DNA of 6,602 nucleotides, taken from contig JAFNGM010000226.1 in assembly GCA_017885225.1 (NCBI GenBank), positions 646 to 7,247 on the forward strand, read 5' to 3'. Source of the stretch: Syntrophaceae bacterium. Lineage in GTDB: Bacteria; Desulfobacterota; Syntrophia; Syntrophales; UBA2185. Made by a program: the position numbers and the translations under genes. The notes below the pieces were generated by a model, which was not told where the DNA came from, did not search any database, and saw only the letters and a list, made by a program, of their open reading frames with translations. This document shows, one piece after another, positions 1 to 4,652 of this stretch; the first letter of the stretch is position 1, and each line of letters opens with the position of its first letter.

Positions 1-132
1 ACGGATATGGTTTCGATTTGTTTTTTCATATACTTTTTTCTCACTCCCCGGCCATTATAGTAACGATGCCATTTCCATTTCTATTACCATGCCTGTATAT
101 TTTATACCATATCCAACGCAGCAATAAAACCT

Positions 133-160
133 CCCTCTCTCACCCCCTTTGTAAAGGGGG
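133..160. repeat. Type A hairpin repeat, copy 1
   Basis: CCCCCTTT (143-150) and AAAGGGGG (153-160) form a perfect 8-bp stem around GT. The 28 bases at 133-160 are identical to 1263-1290, which marks it as a dispersed element. No T-run follows, so it does not look like a rho-independent terminator. Confidence 0.85.
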
Positions 161-230
161 CCGGGGGGATTTCCCTCCACCCTCCCACTCCGTCATGCCG
201 TACTTGACACGAGGGGATCCGGTTCCTCCC

Positions 231-258
231 GTCATCCCGGACCCCGATCCGGGATCCA
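231..258. repeat. Type B hairpin repeat, copy 1
   Basis: ATCCCGGA (234-241) and TCCGGGAT (248-255) form a perfect stem around a 6-base loop. The same arms recur at 4569-4589, and related copies lie at 2249-2280 and 2823-2850. A degenerate relative (GTCATGCCGTACTTGACA and following bases) lies just upstream at about 192-223. Confidence 0.8.
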
Positions 259-268
259 TTTCCCTCCT

Positions 269-295
269 GTCATTTCGAACACAGTGAGAAATCTT
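269..295. repeat. Type C repeat, copy 1
   Basis: GTCATTTCGA...GAGAAATCTT. Its reverse complement matches 2284-2310 at 24 of 27 positions. A longer 35-base version lies at 6498-6532. It belongs to a dispersed intergenic repeat class that ends in TCGAAATGAC. Confidence 0.75.
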
Positions 296-311
296 GTTTC
301 TTATTTTTCCC

Positions 312-338
312 TTGACGAAGGCCCTATTCAGGTATACT
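312..338 (+). promoter_or_regulatory. Possible sigma-70 promoter
   Basis: TTGACG (312-317) and TATACT (333-338) each match the consensus hexamers at five of six positions. The 15-base spacer is shorter than the usual 16-18. It points toward the hairpin at 419-445 and the toxin-antitoxin operon. It could drive a long leader of that operon or a short untranslated RNA. This is a weak call based on sequence alone. Confidence 0.3.
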
Positions 339-418
339 TTTCTCATAAATTTCAAGCGAGTATTGATCCCAGAATTACATAACCCTTTAAAAGGAACTGG
401 GTTACGATAGTTAAGTAA

Positions 419-445
419 CTTGAAGTCACACACTGTGACTTCAAG
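419..445. repeat. Perfect 12-bp-stem hairpin upstream of the toxin gene
   Basis: CTTGAAGTCACA (419-430) pairs perfectly with TGTGACTTCAAG (434-445) around CAC. It differs in sequence from the GC-rich dispersed repeats. Only AAATGTTT follows, so it is at best a poor terminator. It could instead be a protein-binding palindrome or a structured RNA leader element. Confidence 0.7.
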
Positions 446-512
446 AAATGTTTAAGGCATCAAATTGTTACCTAAAGGTTGATTCAAAATCAAAAATTCT
501 GATTCCTGAGGA

Positions 513-539
513 TATATTACACTAATATTGGTGTTGACA
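513..539 (+). promoter_or_regulatory. Candidate operator/promoter of the toxin-antitoxin operon
   Basis: ATATTA (514-519), CAC, TAATAT (523-528) is a perfect palindrome with a 3-base centre, ending 15 bases before the toxin ATG. TATATT (513-518) could act as a -10 box, although no good -35 box lies 17 bases upstream of it. XRE antitoxins of this kind commonly autorepress by binding a palindrome at this position. A TTGACA at 534-539 is too close to the ATG to be the -35 of this gene. Confidence 0.45.
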
Positions 540-543
540 AACA

Positions 544-894
544 ATGCAATTTACAGTAGAGTTTTATGAAACATCTTCAGGTCAATGTCCGGTCCGTGAT
601 TTTCTGAATGACCTGAAGAAATCGGACCCTGACGATTTTGCCTCCGTCGTAGCGGGTCTTGCAAAATTGCGGAATAGGCTTTACCACAGACCGCCTTTGT
701 CAAAGTCTGTAGGGAATGATCTCTTCGAATTGCGGCATGTCGGCAAGCTGAATACGAGAGTACTATATTTTTTCATGAAAGGGCGTCGTATCGTTGCTGT
801 TCATGGAATACGCCACAAAGGAAGAGAAATACCGGCCAGGGATCGGGAAACCGCCATGGGGAGAAGAAACGATTGGTTAGTAAGGCATGAGTGA
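544..894 (+). CDS. HigB/RelE-type toxin, phage Gp49-like (DUF891) family
   Basis: 116 aa, the usual size for the Gp49-like branch of the RelE/ParE superfamily, whose members are mostly ribosome-dependent mRNA interferases. Family features visible are an N-terminal beta strand (FTVEFYET), PVRDFL at residues 16-21, LFELR at 60-64, the basic strand NTRVLYFFMKGRRIVAVHGI at 70-89, and a C-terminal block HKGREIP (91-97) leading into RETAMGRRNDW. The block corresponds to the family's KKTxKTP-like stretch but is divergent there. The gene lies directly upstream of an XRE antitoxin with a one-base stop/start overlap, and toxin-first order is typical of HigBA. The Shine-Dalgarno sequence is poor (only GGTG and similar within reach), which would keep toxin translation low. 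Toxin identity is well supported by family pattern plus partner; the exact RNA target cannot be read from the sequence. Confidence 0.88.
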   Translation: MQFTVEFYETSSGQCPVRDFLNDLKKSDPDDFASVVAGLAKLRNRLYHRPPLSKSVGNDLFELRHVGKLNTRVLYFFMKGRRIVAVHGIRHKGREIPARDRETAMGRRNDWLVRHE

Positions 895-1238
895 TGAAAA
901 GAAAAACAAACTTTGATAAATATCTTGAAGAACAATTGAAAAACAAGGAATTTGCCGCTCGTTTTAGGAAAGCCGGTGAGGCATGGGATATCGCCCTCAA
1001 TCTGGCCGCATTGAGGAAAGAATCCGGGTTATCTCAGAAGGAACTGGCACAGCGGGTCGGTACAACCCAGCAGCAGATCAGTCGTCTTGAATCCCCGTCT
1101 TATGAAGGTCATTCTTTAAGCATGTTGCGGCGTGTTGCGGGATACCTCGGGGTCACAGTCCATGTCGAACTCAAGAAGGAAAAATATCAGAAACATCTTG
1201 GCGTCTCGGAACCCCGATCCAGCTATCGGACGAAATAA
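894..1238 (+). CDS. HigA-type XRE-family antitoxin
   Basis: 114 aa from the ATG at 894, which overlaps the toxin stop in TGATG; a GTG at 891 in the same frame is a less likely start. The helix-turn-helix lies at about residues 35-90, with SGLSQKELAQRVGTTQQQIS as the core (44-63) followed by RLE. SMLRRVAGYLGVTVHVEL (76-93) is the closing helix and strand of the HTH_3 fold. The charged N-terminal stretch (residues 1-34) is of the kind that binds and neutralises the toxin in such pairs. The overlap suggests translational coupling. By analogy with the family it should neutralise the upstream toxin and repress the shared promoter, possibly at the palindrome at 514-528. Confidence in the DNA-binding assignment is high. 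Confidence 0.9.
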   Translation: MKRKTNFDKYLEEQLKNKEFAARFRKAGEAWDIALNLAALRKESGLSQKELAQRVGTTQQQISRLESPSYEGHSLSMLRRVAGYLGVTVHVELKKEKYQKHLGVSEPRSSYRTK

Positions 1239-1252
1239 TATCGGCTCTTTCC

Positions 1253-1310
1253 CGTCATTCCGCCCTCTCTCACCCCCTTTGTAAAGGGGGTGAGAGAGGG
1301 CGGGATGACG
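1253..1310. repeat. Long composite palindrome: type A core inside type B-like arms
   Basis: The inner arms 1261-1280 and 1283-1302 are perfectly complementary over 20 bases with only GT between them. The pairing extends outward to 1253-1310, with a single G:T at positions 1259/1304. The outer parts (CGTCATTC and GGATGACG) resemble type B repeat ends. The inner CCCTCTCTCACCCCCTTTGT and the bases after it match the type A copy at 133-160 over 28 bases. It sits between two convergent genes. GC-rich sequence rather than a T-run follows. Confidence 0.9.
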
Positions 1311-1413
1311 CGGGGAGGGGGAATTGAATAGAAAATGATCCGAATTAATCCTGAAATTATTGAGCGGACGGAATTTGAAAAATGAGGCACATCATAAAGC
1401 ATACAGGTCGGTC

Positions 1414-1650
1414 TCAATCAGAACTATGAGCTGATGGAGAAGATTTTCGGCGAAGTGATCGATTGGTCTTTACGGCAGCGCGGGCAGCCTTACCGGTAGA
1501 CTCCTTCTTGGTTACCAGAAAAGTACCAAAGGCTGATAGGGGAATACCTTCTACCGCAGATGAAGTCGCCACATTGAGAACAATTCTATCTTCCCGTTCG
1601 GCAGGATCTTTCAAATAAGGGTTTGTCTTTATCAGGCTCTTCTTTTTCAT
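1414..1650 (-). CDS. Small protein of unknown function with an SxxxEG motif
   Basis: 78 aa. I do not recognise it as a named family, though the N-terminal pattern NPYLKDPAERE (10-20) followed by VATSSAVEGI (27-36) looks like a real small protein. S30-xxx-E34-G35 fits the (S/T)xxxE(G/N) motif of the inhibitory helix found in Fic proteins and in VbhA-type Fic antitoxins. That motif is short and could be coincidental. The C-terminal half is basic and Ser/Lys/Arg-rich, with no predicted fold evident. The upstream sequence has a TATAAT on the minus strand but no clear Shine-Dalgarno. It is convergent with the antitoxin gene and divergent from the gene at 1829. No Fic-domain gene (HPFxxGNG) is visible in the window. 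It may be a free-standing small antitoxin-like protein or a decayed remnant. Confidence 0.5.
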   Translation of the reverse strand: MKKKSLIKTNPYLKDPAEREDRIVLNVATSSAVEGIPLSAFGTFLVTKKESTGKAARAAVKTNRSLRRKSSPSAHSSD

Positions 1651-1675
1651 AGTTTTAGGCTATCAGACTGCGTTG

Positions 1676-1681
1676 ATTATA
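1676..1681 (-). promoter_or_regulatory. Candidate -10 box for the 78-aa gene
   Basis: A perfect TATAAT on the minus strand, 26 bases upstream of the ATG at 1650. The region where a -35 box should lie (about 1699-1704, reading CACGGT on the minus strand) is a poor match. The call rests on the -10 alone. The surrounding 178-base gap (1651-1828) is shared with the divergent gene at 1829, and nothing else is recognised in it. Confidence 0.35.
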
Positions 1682-1828
1682 TCAAATGAATAATCGAAAC
1701 CGTGTTCTTTAAGAGGAGAAAGGGGAGGTTTGTAGTATCCTTTAAAAACCCGCCTTTAATAAACAACGAACACACCGCGAGCCAAGCCAGTGGTGAAGGC
1801 TTTGGGAGTATGAGGAGGTTCAAGCGCC

Positions 1829-2179
1829 ATGCCCGCTCTCGATGACTACATTGATGATCTTTTTGACACCTACTTTTACCACATCACGACACCGCAGAAG
1901 TGGGAGGAAATCAGAAAAGAAGGATTGCGATCGGAGAAGGATGGAACCATTCAGGTGATTACCACCAACGATCCCGCCATCATTGATACCGTGGCACGCA
2001 CTCACATAGGAATGACGGAATACGTCGTCATCCGTTTCTGCCCGTGCGATCTGGGATTGTATCCCGTGAAACTGGAACCGCCATGCGATTCGTCCCCGGA
2101 ATCTCATATGACCACGGTACGGACAAGCGTGATCGGTCCGCTATTGCTGGAGTTGGTAACAGAGCGAAAGCCGGGCTGA
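1829..2179 (+). CDS. Small protein with an ADP-ribosyltransferase-like N-terminus
   Basis: 116 aa, with a strong GAGGAGG ribosome binding site (1812-1818) ten bases before the ATG. Residues 15-35 (YFYHITTPQKWEEI, then RKEGLRS) follow the pattern (F/Y)YH(v/i)T...W..I...GL. This is the opening strand-helix of the ART fold as seen in KptA/Tpt1-like and DarT-like proteins, where the His contacts NAD. The next segment, GTIQVITTNDPAIIDTVAR (39-57), fits a strand followed by a helix. EYVVIRFCPCDLGL (64-77) fits a second strand. At 116 aa it is shorter than DarT (about 200 aa) or KptA (about 180 aa), and no clear catalytic Glu can be assigned. It could be a minimal ART-fold enzyme, a binding-only relative or a truncated protein. 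The fold call is an inference from pattern; expression looks likely from the ribosome binding site. Confidence 0.55.
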   Translation: MPALDDYIDDLFDTYFYHITTPQKWEEIRKEGLRSEKDGTIQVITTNDPAIIDTVARTHIGMTEYVVIRFCPCDLGLYPVKLEPPCDSSPESHMTTVRTSVIGPLLLELVTERKPG

Positions 2180-2204
2180 CAGAGAAAAATATGGATATGT
2201 AAAA

Positions 2205-2237
2205 TCCCCCTCGATCCCCCTTTGCGAAAGGGGGAGG
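2205..2237. repeat. Type A hairpin repeat, copy 3
   Basis: CCCCCTTT (2216-2223), GCG, AAAGGGGG (2227-2234) form an 8-bp perfect stem, flanked by CCCCCTCGAT on the left and AGG on the right. It begins 26 bases after the stop codon of the ART-like gene. It lacks a T-run, so I class it as a dispersed repeat and not a terminator. Confidence 0.8.
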
Positions 2238-2248
2238 TATGTGAAGTG

Positions 2249-2280
2249 GATTACCGATCAAGTCCGGGATGACACGGGGG
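2249..2280. repeat. Type B repeat, degenerate copy
   Basis: GATTACCGATCAAG followed by TCCGGGATGACACGGGG. The right half matches the other type B copies, while the left arm has drifted. Its orientation is opposite to the copy at 231-258. Confidence 0.6.
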
Positions 2281-2283
2281 ATG

Positions 2284-2310
2284 AAGATTTCTCCCTGCGG
2301 TCGAAATGAC
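2284..2310. repeat. Type C repeat, copy 2
   Basis: AAGATTTCTC, seven variable bases, TCGAAATGAC. It matches the reverse complement of 269-295 at 24 of 27 positions, with identical ten-base ends. Confidence 0.75.
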
Positions 2311-2322
2311 AATATCGAGGAG

Positions 2323-2351
2323 TGGAATCCTGCATGCACGGGAATGAGGGG
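2323..2351. repeat. Fourth repeat type in the second cluster
   Basis: TGGAATCCTGCATGCACGGG and the following AATGAGGGG resemble the common dispersed element TGGATTCC...GGAATGACG. The pairing is imperfect. It completes a cluster of four adjacent repeats that fills nearly the whole gap between the genes at 1829 and 2381. Confidence 0.45.
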
Positions 2352-2380
2352 AACAAGAAAACAAAGGGGAAAAACGATTC

Positions 2381-2815
2381 ATGAACAAGCTTGTAAAGGG
2401 TTATCCGGTAGTGATCAAACTTTCTATACAATGGGGAGAGATGGATGCATTTCAGCACGTTAACAACGTCGTGTATTTCAGGTATTTTGAAAATGCCCGG
2501 CTTGCATATTTTGAAAAGCTTGATGGTATTGAATTCATGACAAGGAAAGGGGTCGGACCGATTCTTGCTGCGACATCATGCAGATTCAAAACACCATTGA
2601 CATATCCCGATACAGTTCTTGTTGCAACGAAAGTGACCTCCATCGAGAAAGACCGTTTTATGATGGATTATCGAGTTGTCAGCACAAAGAATCAAAAGGT
2701 GGCGGCTGAGGCTGATTGTGTGATTGTTACCTTTAATTATCGGGAGAACAAAAAAGTTCCTGTGTCCGAAGAGCTGAGGCGGCTAATCATGGAGATTGAA
2801 AATACCGCAACATGA
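2381..2815 (+). CDS. Acyl-CoA thioesterase, hotdog fold (4HBT/YbgC-FadM-like)
   Basis: 144 aa, typical for single-domain hotdog thioesterases, which hydrolyse acyl-CoA to free acid and CoA in the cytoplasm. The signature lies at residues 16-37, IQWGEMDAFQHVNN followed by VVYFRYFE. D22 aligns with the catalytic Asp of 4-hydroxybenzoyl-CoA thioesterase, and H26 and N28 with the conserved HxN. ARLAYFEKL (40-48) is the start of the central hotdog helix. The later strands include ILAATSCRFKTPLTYPD (61-77) and AEADCVIVTFNY. An AGGGGA (2365-2370) lies ten bases before the ATG. The neighbours do not reveal the substrate: it may be aromatic, short-chain or long-chain acyl-CoA. The upstream gap is filled by repeats, so the gene may be transcribed on its own or with the 87-aa gene that follows after 47 bases. 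Confidence 0.92.
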   Translation: MNKLVKGYPVVIKLSIQWGEMDAFQHVNNVVYFRYFENARLAYFEKLDGIEFMTRKGVGPILAATSCRFKTPLTYPDTVLVATKVTSIEKDRFMMDYRVVSTKNQKVAAEADCVIVTFNYRENKKVPVSEELRRLIMEIENTAT

Positions 2816-2822
2816 GAAGTCT

Positions 2823-2850
2823 GGATTCCCGATCAAGCCGGGAATGACGG
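2823..2850. repeat. Type B hairpin repeat, copy 3
   Basis: ATTCCCG (2825-2831) and CGGGAAT (2839-2845) form a 7-bp stem around ATCAAGC. It sits between the stop codon at 2815 and the ATG at 2863. Its tail GACGGGG flows directly into the only plausible ribosome binding site of the next gene. Confidence 0.85.
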
Positions 2851-2862
2851 GGAAAATAAAAT

Positions 2863-3126
2863 ATGAACGCGTACAAAATAAATAAGCATATTATCTGCGC
2901 GGATGTGCTGGATGAAGCGAAAGCCTTTTTCCGCAATGAGGTTGGAGAGCCTCTTCCCGATCACGTCGAGGAGATGGGGTGGGAATGCGAGGTTCCCTGC
3001 GAAAGCGGCGAGAACAAGACCATCAGGGATATCATCAACCGTGTAATGGATGAGCGCAATGACTGGCTCCGCATGGGCGTTCCCTGTGCTCTCCACGATC
3101 CTTTCATTATCGCGAAACTGCCGTGA
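2863..3126 (+). CDS. Hypothetical protein, 87 aa
   Basis: I do not recognise the family. The protein is acidic and appears soluble, with no signal peptide or membrane segment. It opens with a short strand-like stretch (YKINKHIICAD, 4-14) and then a helix, VLDEAKAFFRNEVGEPLP (15-32). It ends in a mixed region with three cysteines (C42, C46 and C75). The pattern strand-DEAKAFF-GEPLP suggests a small alpha/beta protein, but no function can be given. GGGGA at 2849-2853, nine bases before the ATG, serves as Shine-Dalgarno and comes from the end of the type B repeat. The 47-base gap after the thioesterase allows co-transcription. The next gene is convergent, with 36 bases between stop codons and no obvious terminator hairpin. 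Confidence 0.65.
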   Translation: MNAYKINKHIICADVLDEAKAFFRNEVGEPLPDHVEEMGWECEVPCESGENKTIRDIINRVMDERNDWLRMGVPCALHDPFIIAKLP

Positions 3127-3162
3127 GAGATCCATTCTCCCAGATGAGCAATAAAGGAAGCC

Positions 3163-3582
3163 CTAAAACTTCAGGAGATTGAGTCCTGCGGTGTCACTGA
3201 ATTCCCGGTCGCATGCTCCGTCAATGACATCTATGATGAGCTCACATGTCCCGCTGATAAACGCGGCATTCAGGTGTCCGCCATAAGCACGATATGCGGC
3301 GTCTGACAGCGTGGCATGCAAGTGGAGGTAGACCTTGCCGTTCATGGTAGAGATGTTTCCTGCCAGGCTGGTGATTTCAAAGTCGCCGGTCAGCTCTGTA
3401 GACTGGTATTGCTTTGTTTCTGTGTTGAAGAGACCGATAGTCGTCCTGTTCGTTGCGCCTATGGCGGTTACCGATCCCAATGTGATGTGCTGATCAGTAC
3501 AGAATGTTTTGAGTGTTGCCACTATCTCTTCTCCCCGATCAATACGAAGGATGTATTTGTTCCCGAATTTCTTGAAGATCAT
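3163..3582 (-). CDS. PPC-domain (DUF296) protein, possible DNA-binding
   Basis: 139 aa, the normal size for a bacterial stand-alone PPC/DUF296 domain. The related plant AHL proteins combine this trimeric fold with AT-hooks, which are absent here. Visible family features are LRIDRGEEIVATLKTFC (12-28), VTAIGATN (38-45), the core GDFEITSLAGNIS (66-78), HLHA at 87-90 with H87 and H89, and GGHL at 101-104 with H103. These histidines match the likely metal-binding set of the bacterial family. AAGGAGGT on the minus strand (3593-3600), ten bases before the ATG, fixes the start. It is divergent from the LUD gene across a 294-base gap. A truncated paralogue lies 2.1 kb away at 5321-5500. Despite the family's DNA-binding label, the role of bacterial members is poorly defined. 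Confidence 0.9.
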   Translation of the reverse strand: MIFKKFGNKYILRIDRGEEIVATLKTFCTDQHITLGSVTAIGATNRTTIGLFNTETKQYQSTELTGDFEITSLAGNISTMNGKVYLHLHATLSDAAYRAYGGHLNAAFISGTCELIIDVIDGACDREFSDTAGLNLLKF

Positions 3583-3876
3583 GGCGCTGAGTACCTCCTT
3601 AACCGAACATTTTGAATTCTAATCACACTTCTTTTTCCTTTAATCTCACAGATTGTATTTACGACAACACCTTATTTAGTTCATTCGATGTGTTGTGTAT
3701 GTCTCTGCTGAATAGAATTTGTTTAAGAGTGAAAATGGAACTTTATTGGACATTGATAAAATGATAGTGTGCGCATTGTCAAAAAACAAGAATTTAATTT
3801 GTCCATAAGAAATAGTGATTTCCTTTGTGTTTTACAATAATAAACAGAGCGATGAAAAAATGATAAGGAGGAGAAT
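3583..3876. other. AT-rich divergent intergenic region between PPC and LUD genes
   Basis: Apart from the two ribosome binding sites at its ends (3593-3600 minus and 3865-3871 plus), I see no gene, no dispersed repeat and no strong hairpin. A TACAAT at 3833-3838 could be a -10 box for the LUD gene but lacks a recognisable -35. It is the longest gap downstream of position 543 that is free of the GC-rich repeats, and it must hold the promoters of both divergent genes. Confidence 0.5.
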
Positions 3877-4530
3877 ATGCAGAACCCAATAGAAATCTAC
3901 TGGCAGAAAAGACTGGAAGCGGTAGGGAAAGAGTTGGAGGCAAACAATTTCGAAGTCTTTATCGTGCAGACTGCGTCTGAGGCAAGAGATCTCGTTCTCA
4001 ATACACTGATGCCGCAGATCGCTCCCAAGGTTGTCTCGTGGGGAGGTTCGATGACTATCGGCGCAACCGGTATTACGGAAGCCATCAAGAACAATCCTGA
4101 CCTGTCCGTCATTGATCCTTATGAGCCGGGGCTCAAACCCGAAGAAGCCTATGAGAGGCGCAGACAGAGCCTTCTGGTGGATCTTTTTTTCGCTGGTACC
4201 AACGCGCTCACGGAACAAGGGCAACTCGTCAACCTTGATGCCACAGGAAATCGGGTAGGCGCGATCAACTTCGGTCCGAAGAACGTCATCGTGGCCATCG
4301 GGCGCAACAAAGTAGTATCAGGCCTGGACGCAGCCATGCAACGCATTAAAGAGTATGCCGCTCCGGCCAACGCCATAAGACTGAATCGAAAGACGCCCTG
4401 CACAGTGACAGCCTGCTGCGAGGAATGCAAGAGCCCGGGCCGGATCTGTAACATATGGACGATCACCGAAAAATCATTCCCCAAGCATCGGATCAAAGTT
4501 ATTCTTATCAATCATGATCTCGGTCTTTAA
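3877..4530 (+). CDS. LUD-domain (DUF162, LutC/YkgG-like) protein with Cys-rich tail
   Basis: 217 aa, one LUD domain. Family blocks are VVSWGGSMTIGATGI (52-66), EAYERRRQSLLVDLFFAGTN (90-109) and NLDATGNRVGAINFGP (119-134), followed by NVIVAIGRNKVV. The C-terminal tail adds C175, C180, C181, C184 and C191 in the context TPC...CCEECKSPGRICN (173-192), spacing suited to a metal or Fe-S site. LutC is one of three proteins of the LutABC lactate oxidation complex. LutA and LutB are absent here, so this is the stand-alone branch, and lactate use should not be assumed. An AAGGAGG (3865-3871) lies five bases before the ATG. It is followed by the DUF2284 gene on the same strand after 122 bases containing a hairpin repeat. 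The family assignment is strong; the reaction is unknown. Confidence 0.9.
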   Translation: MQNPIEIYWQKRLEAVGKELEANNFEVFIVQTASEARDLVLNTLMPQIAPKVVSWGGSMTIGATGITEAIKNNPDLSVIDPYEPGLKPEEAYERRRQSLLVDLFFAGTNALTEQGQLVNLDATGNRVGAINFGPKNVIVAIGRNKVVSGLDAAMQRIKEYAAPANAIRLNRKTPCTVTACCEECKSPGRICNIWTITEKSFPKHRIKVILINHDLGL

Positions 4531-4566
4531 GAGTAATGACAAAGGGTGAAACGGACAAAGAAATCT

Positions 4567-4595
4567 GGATCCCGGATCACGTCCGGGATGACATG
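4567..4595. repeat. Type B hairpin repeat, copy 4
   Basis: ATCCCGGA (4569-4576), TCACG, TCCGGGAT (4582-4589): the same 8-base arms as at 234-255. It lies between the LUD and DUF2284 genes. It is open in the DUF2284 frame and reads there as IPDHVRDD, which makes that ORF look 39 codons longer than it should be. Confidence 0.85.
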
Positions 4596-4652
4596 GGGGC
4601 TGGATTAGGGCAAGAGGTAAAAGAAGAATGTGGGGTGAGAAAGGAGATCGGC

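Larger units (their letters stand above)
1..543. other. Non-coding region with repeats upstream of the toxin-antitoxin pair
   Basis: I find no convincing gene here. The open frames that cross it translate the dispersed repeats, in proline-rich or charged strings, and lack good ribosome binding sites. Positions 1-130 are T-rich with nothing recognisable. Positions 133-295 hold a cluster of repeats. Positions 300-543 are AT-rich and hold a possible promoter, a strong hairpin and the likely operator of the toxin-antitoxin operon; these are listed separately. Confidence 0.6.

Noticed and set aside
143..160. GC-rich hairpins as rho-independent terminators (also 1253-1310, 2216-2234, 4569-4589)
   Set aside because: None is followed by a T-run on either usable strand, and the same sequences recur at unrelated places, so they are better called dispersed repeats.
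133..295. Possible CRISPR-like array
   Set aside because: The repeats are of different types, are not evenly spaced, and no cas gene is present.
18..433. Overlapping open frames on both strands (18-287 plus and 140-433 minus)
   Set aside because: They translate dispersed repeats, have low-complexity or charge-biased content, and lack a ribosome binding site or family resemblance.
534..539. TTGACA as the -35 box of the toxin-antitoxin promoter
   Set aside because: It lies only four bases before the toxin ATG, so a transcript from it would start inside the gene.
1223..1417. Minus-strand open frame of 64 aa
   Set aside because: Most of it is the translation of the palindrome at 1253-1310, and it overlaps the antitoxin stop.
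1337..1500. Plus-strand reading with protein-like stretches (MIRINPEIIERTEFEK, then NQNYELMEKIFGEVIDWSLR)
   Set aside because: It is interrupted by in-frame stops and partly overlaps the minus-strand 78-aa gene. It could be an old pseudogene but matches no family I recognise.
3316..3615. Plus-strand open frame of 99 aa opposite the PPC gene
   Set aside because: It is a shadow of the PPC coding strand, which has a strong ribosome binding site and clear family motifs.
4149..4511. Minus-strand open frames opposite the LUD and DUF2284 genes (also 3897-4224 and 4770-5201)
   Set aside because: They are antisense shadows with no ribosome binding sites or recognisable domains.
3877..4530. Assignment of the LUD protein as LutC of a lactate oxidation operon
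   Set aside because: LutA and LutB are absent and the protein belongs to the single-domain branch with a Cys-rich tail, so a lactate role is not supported.
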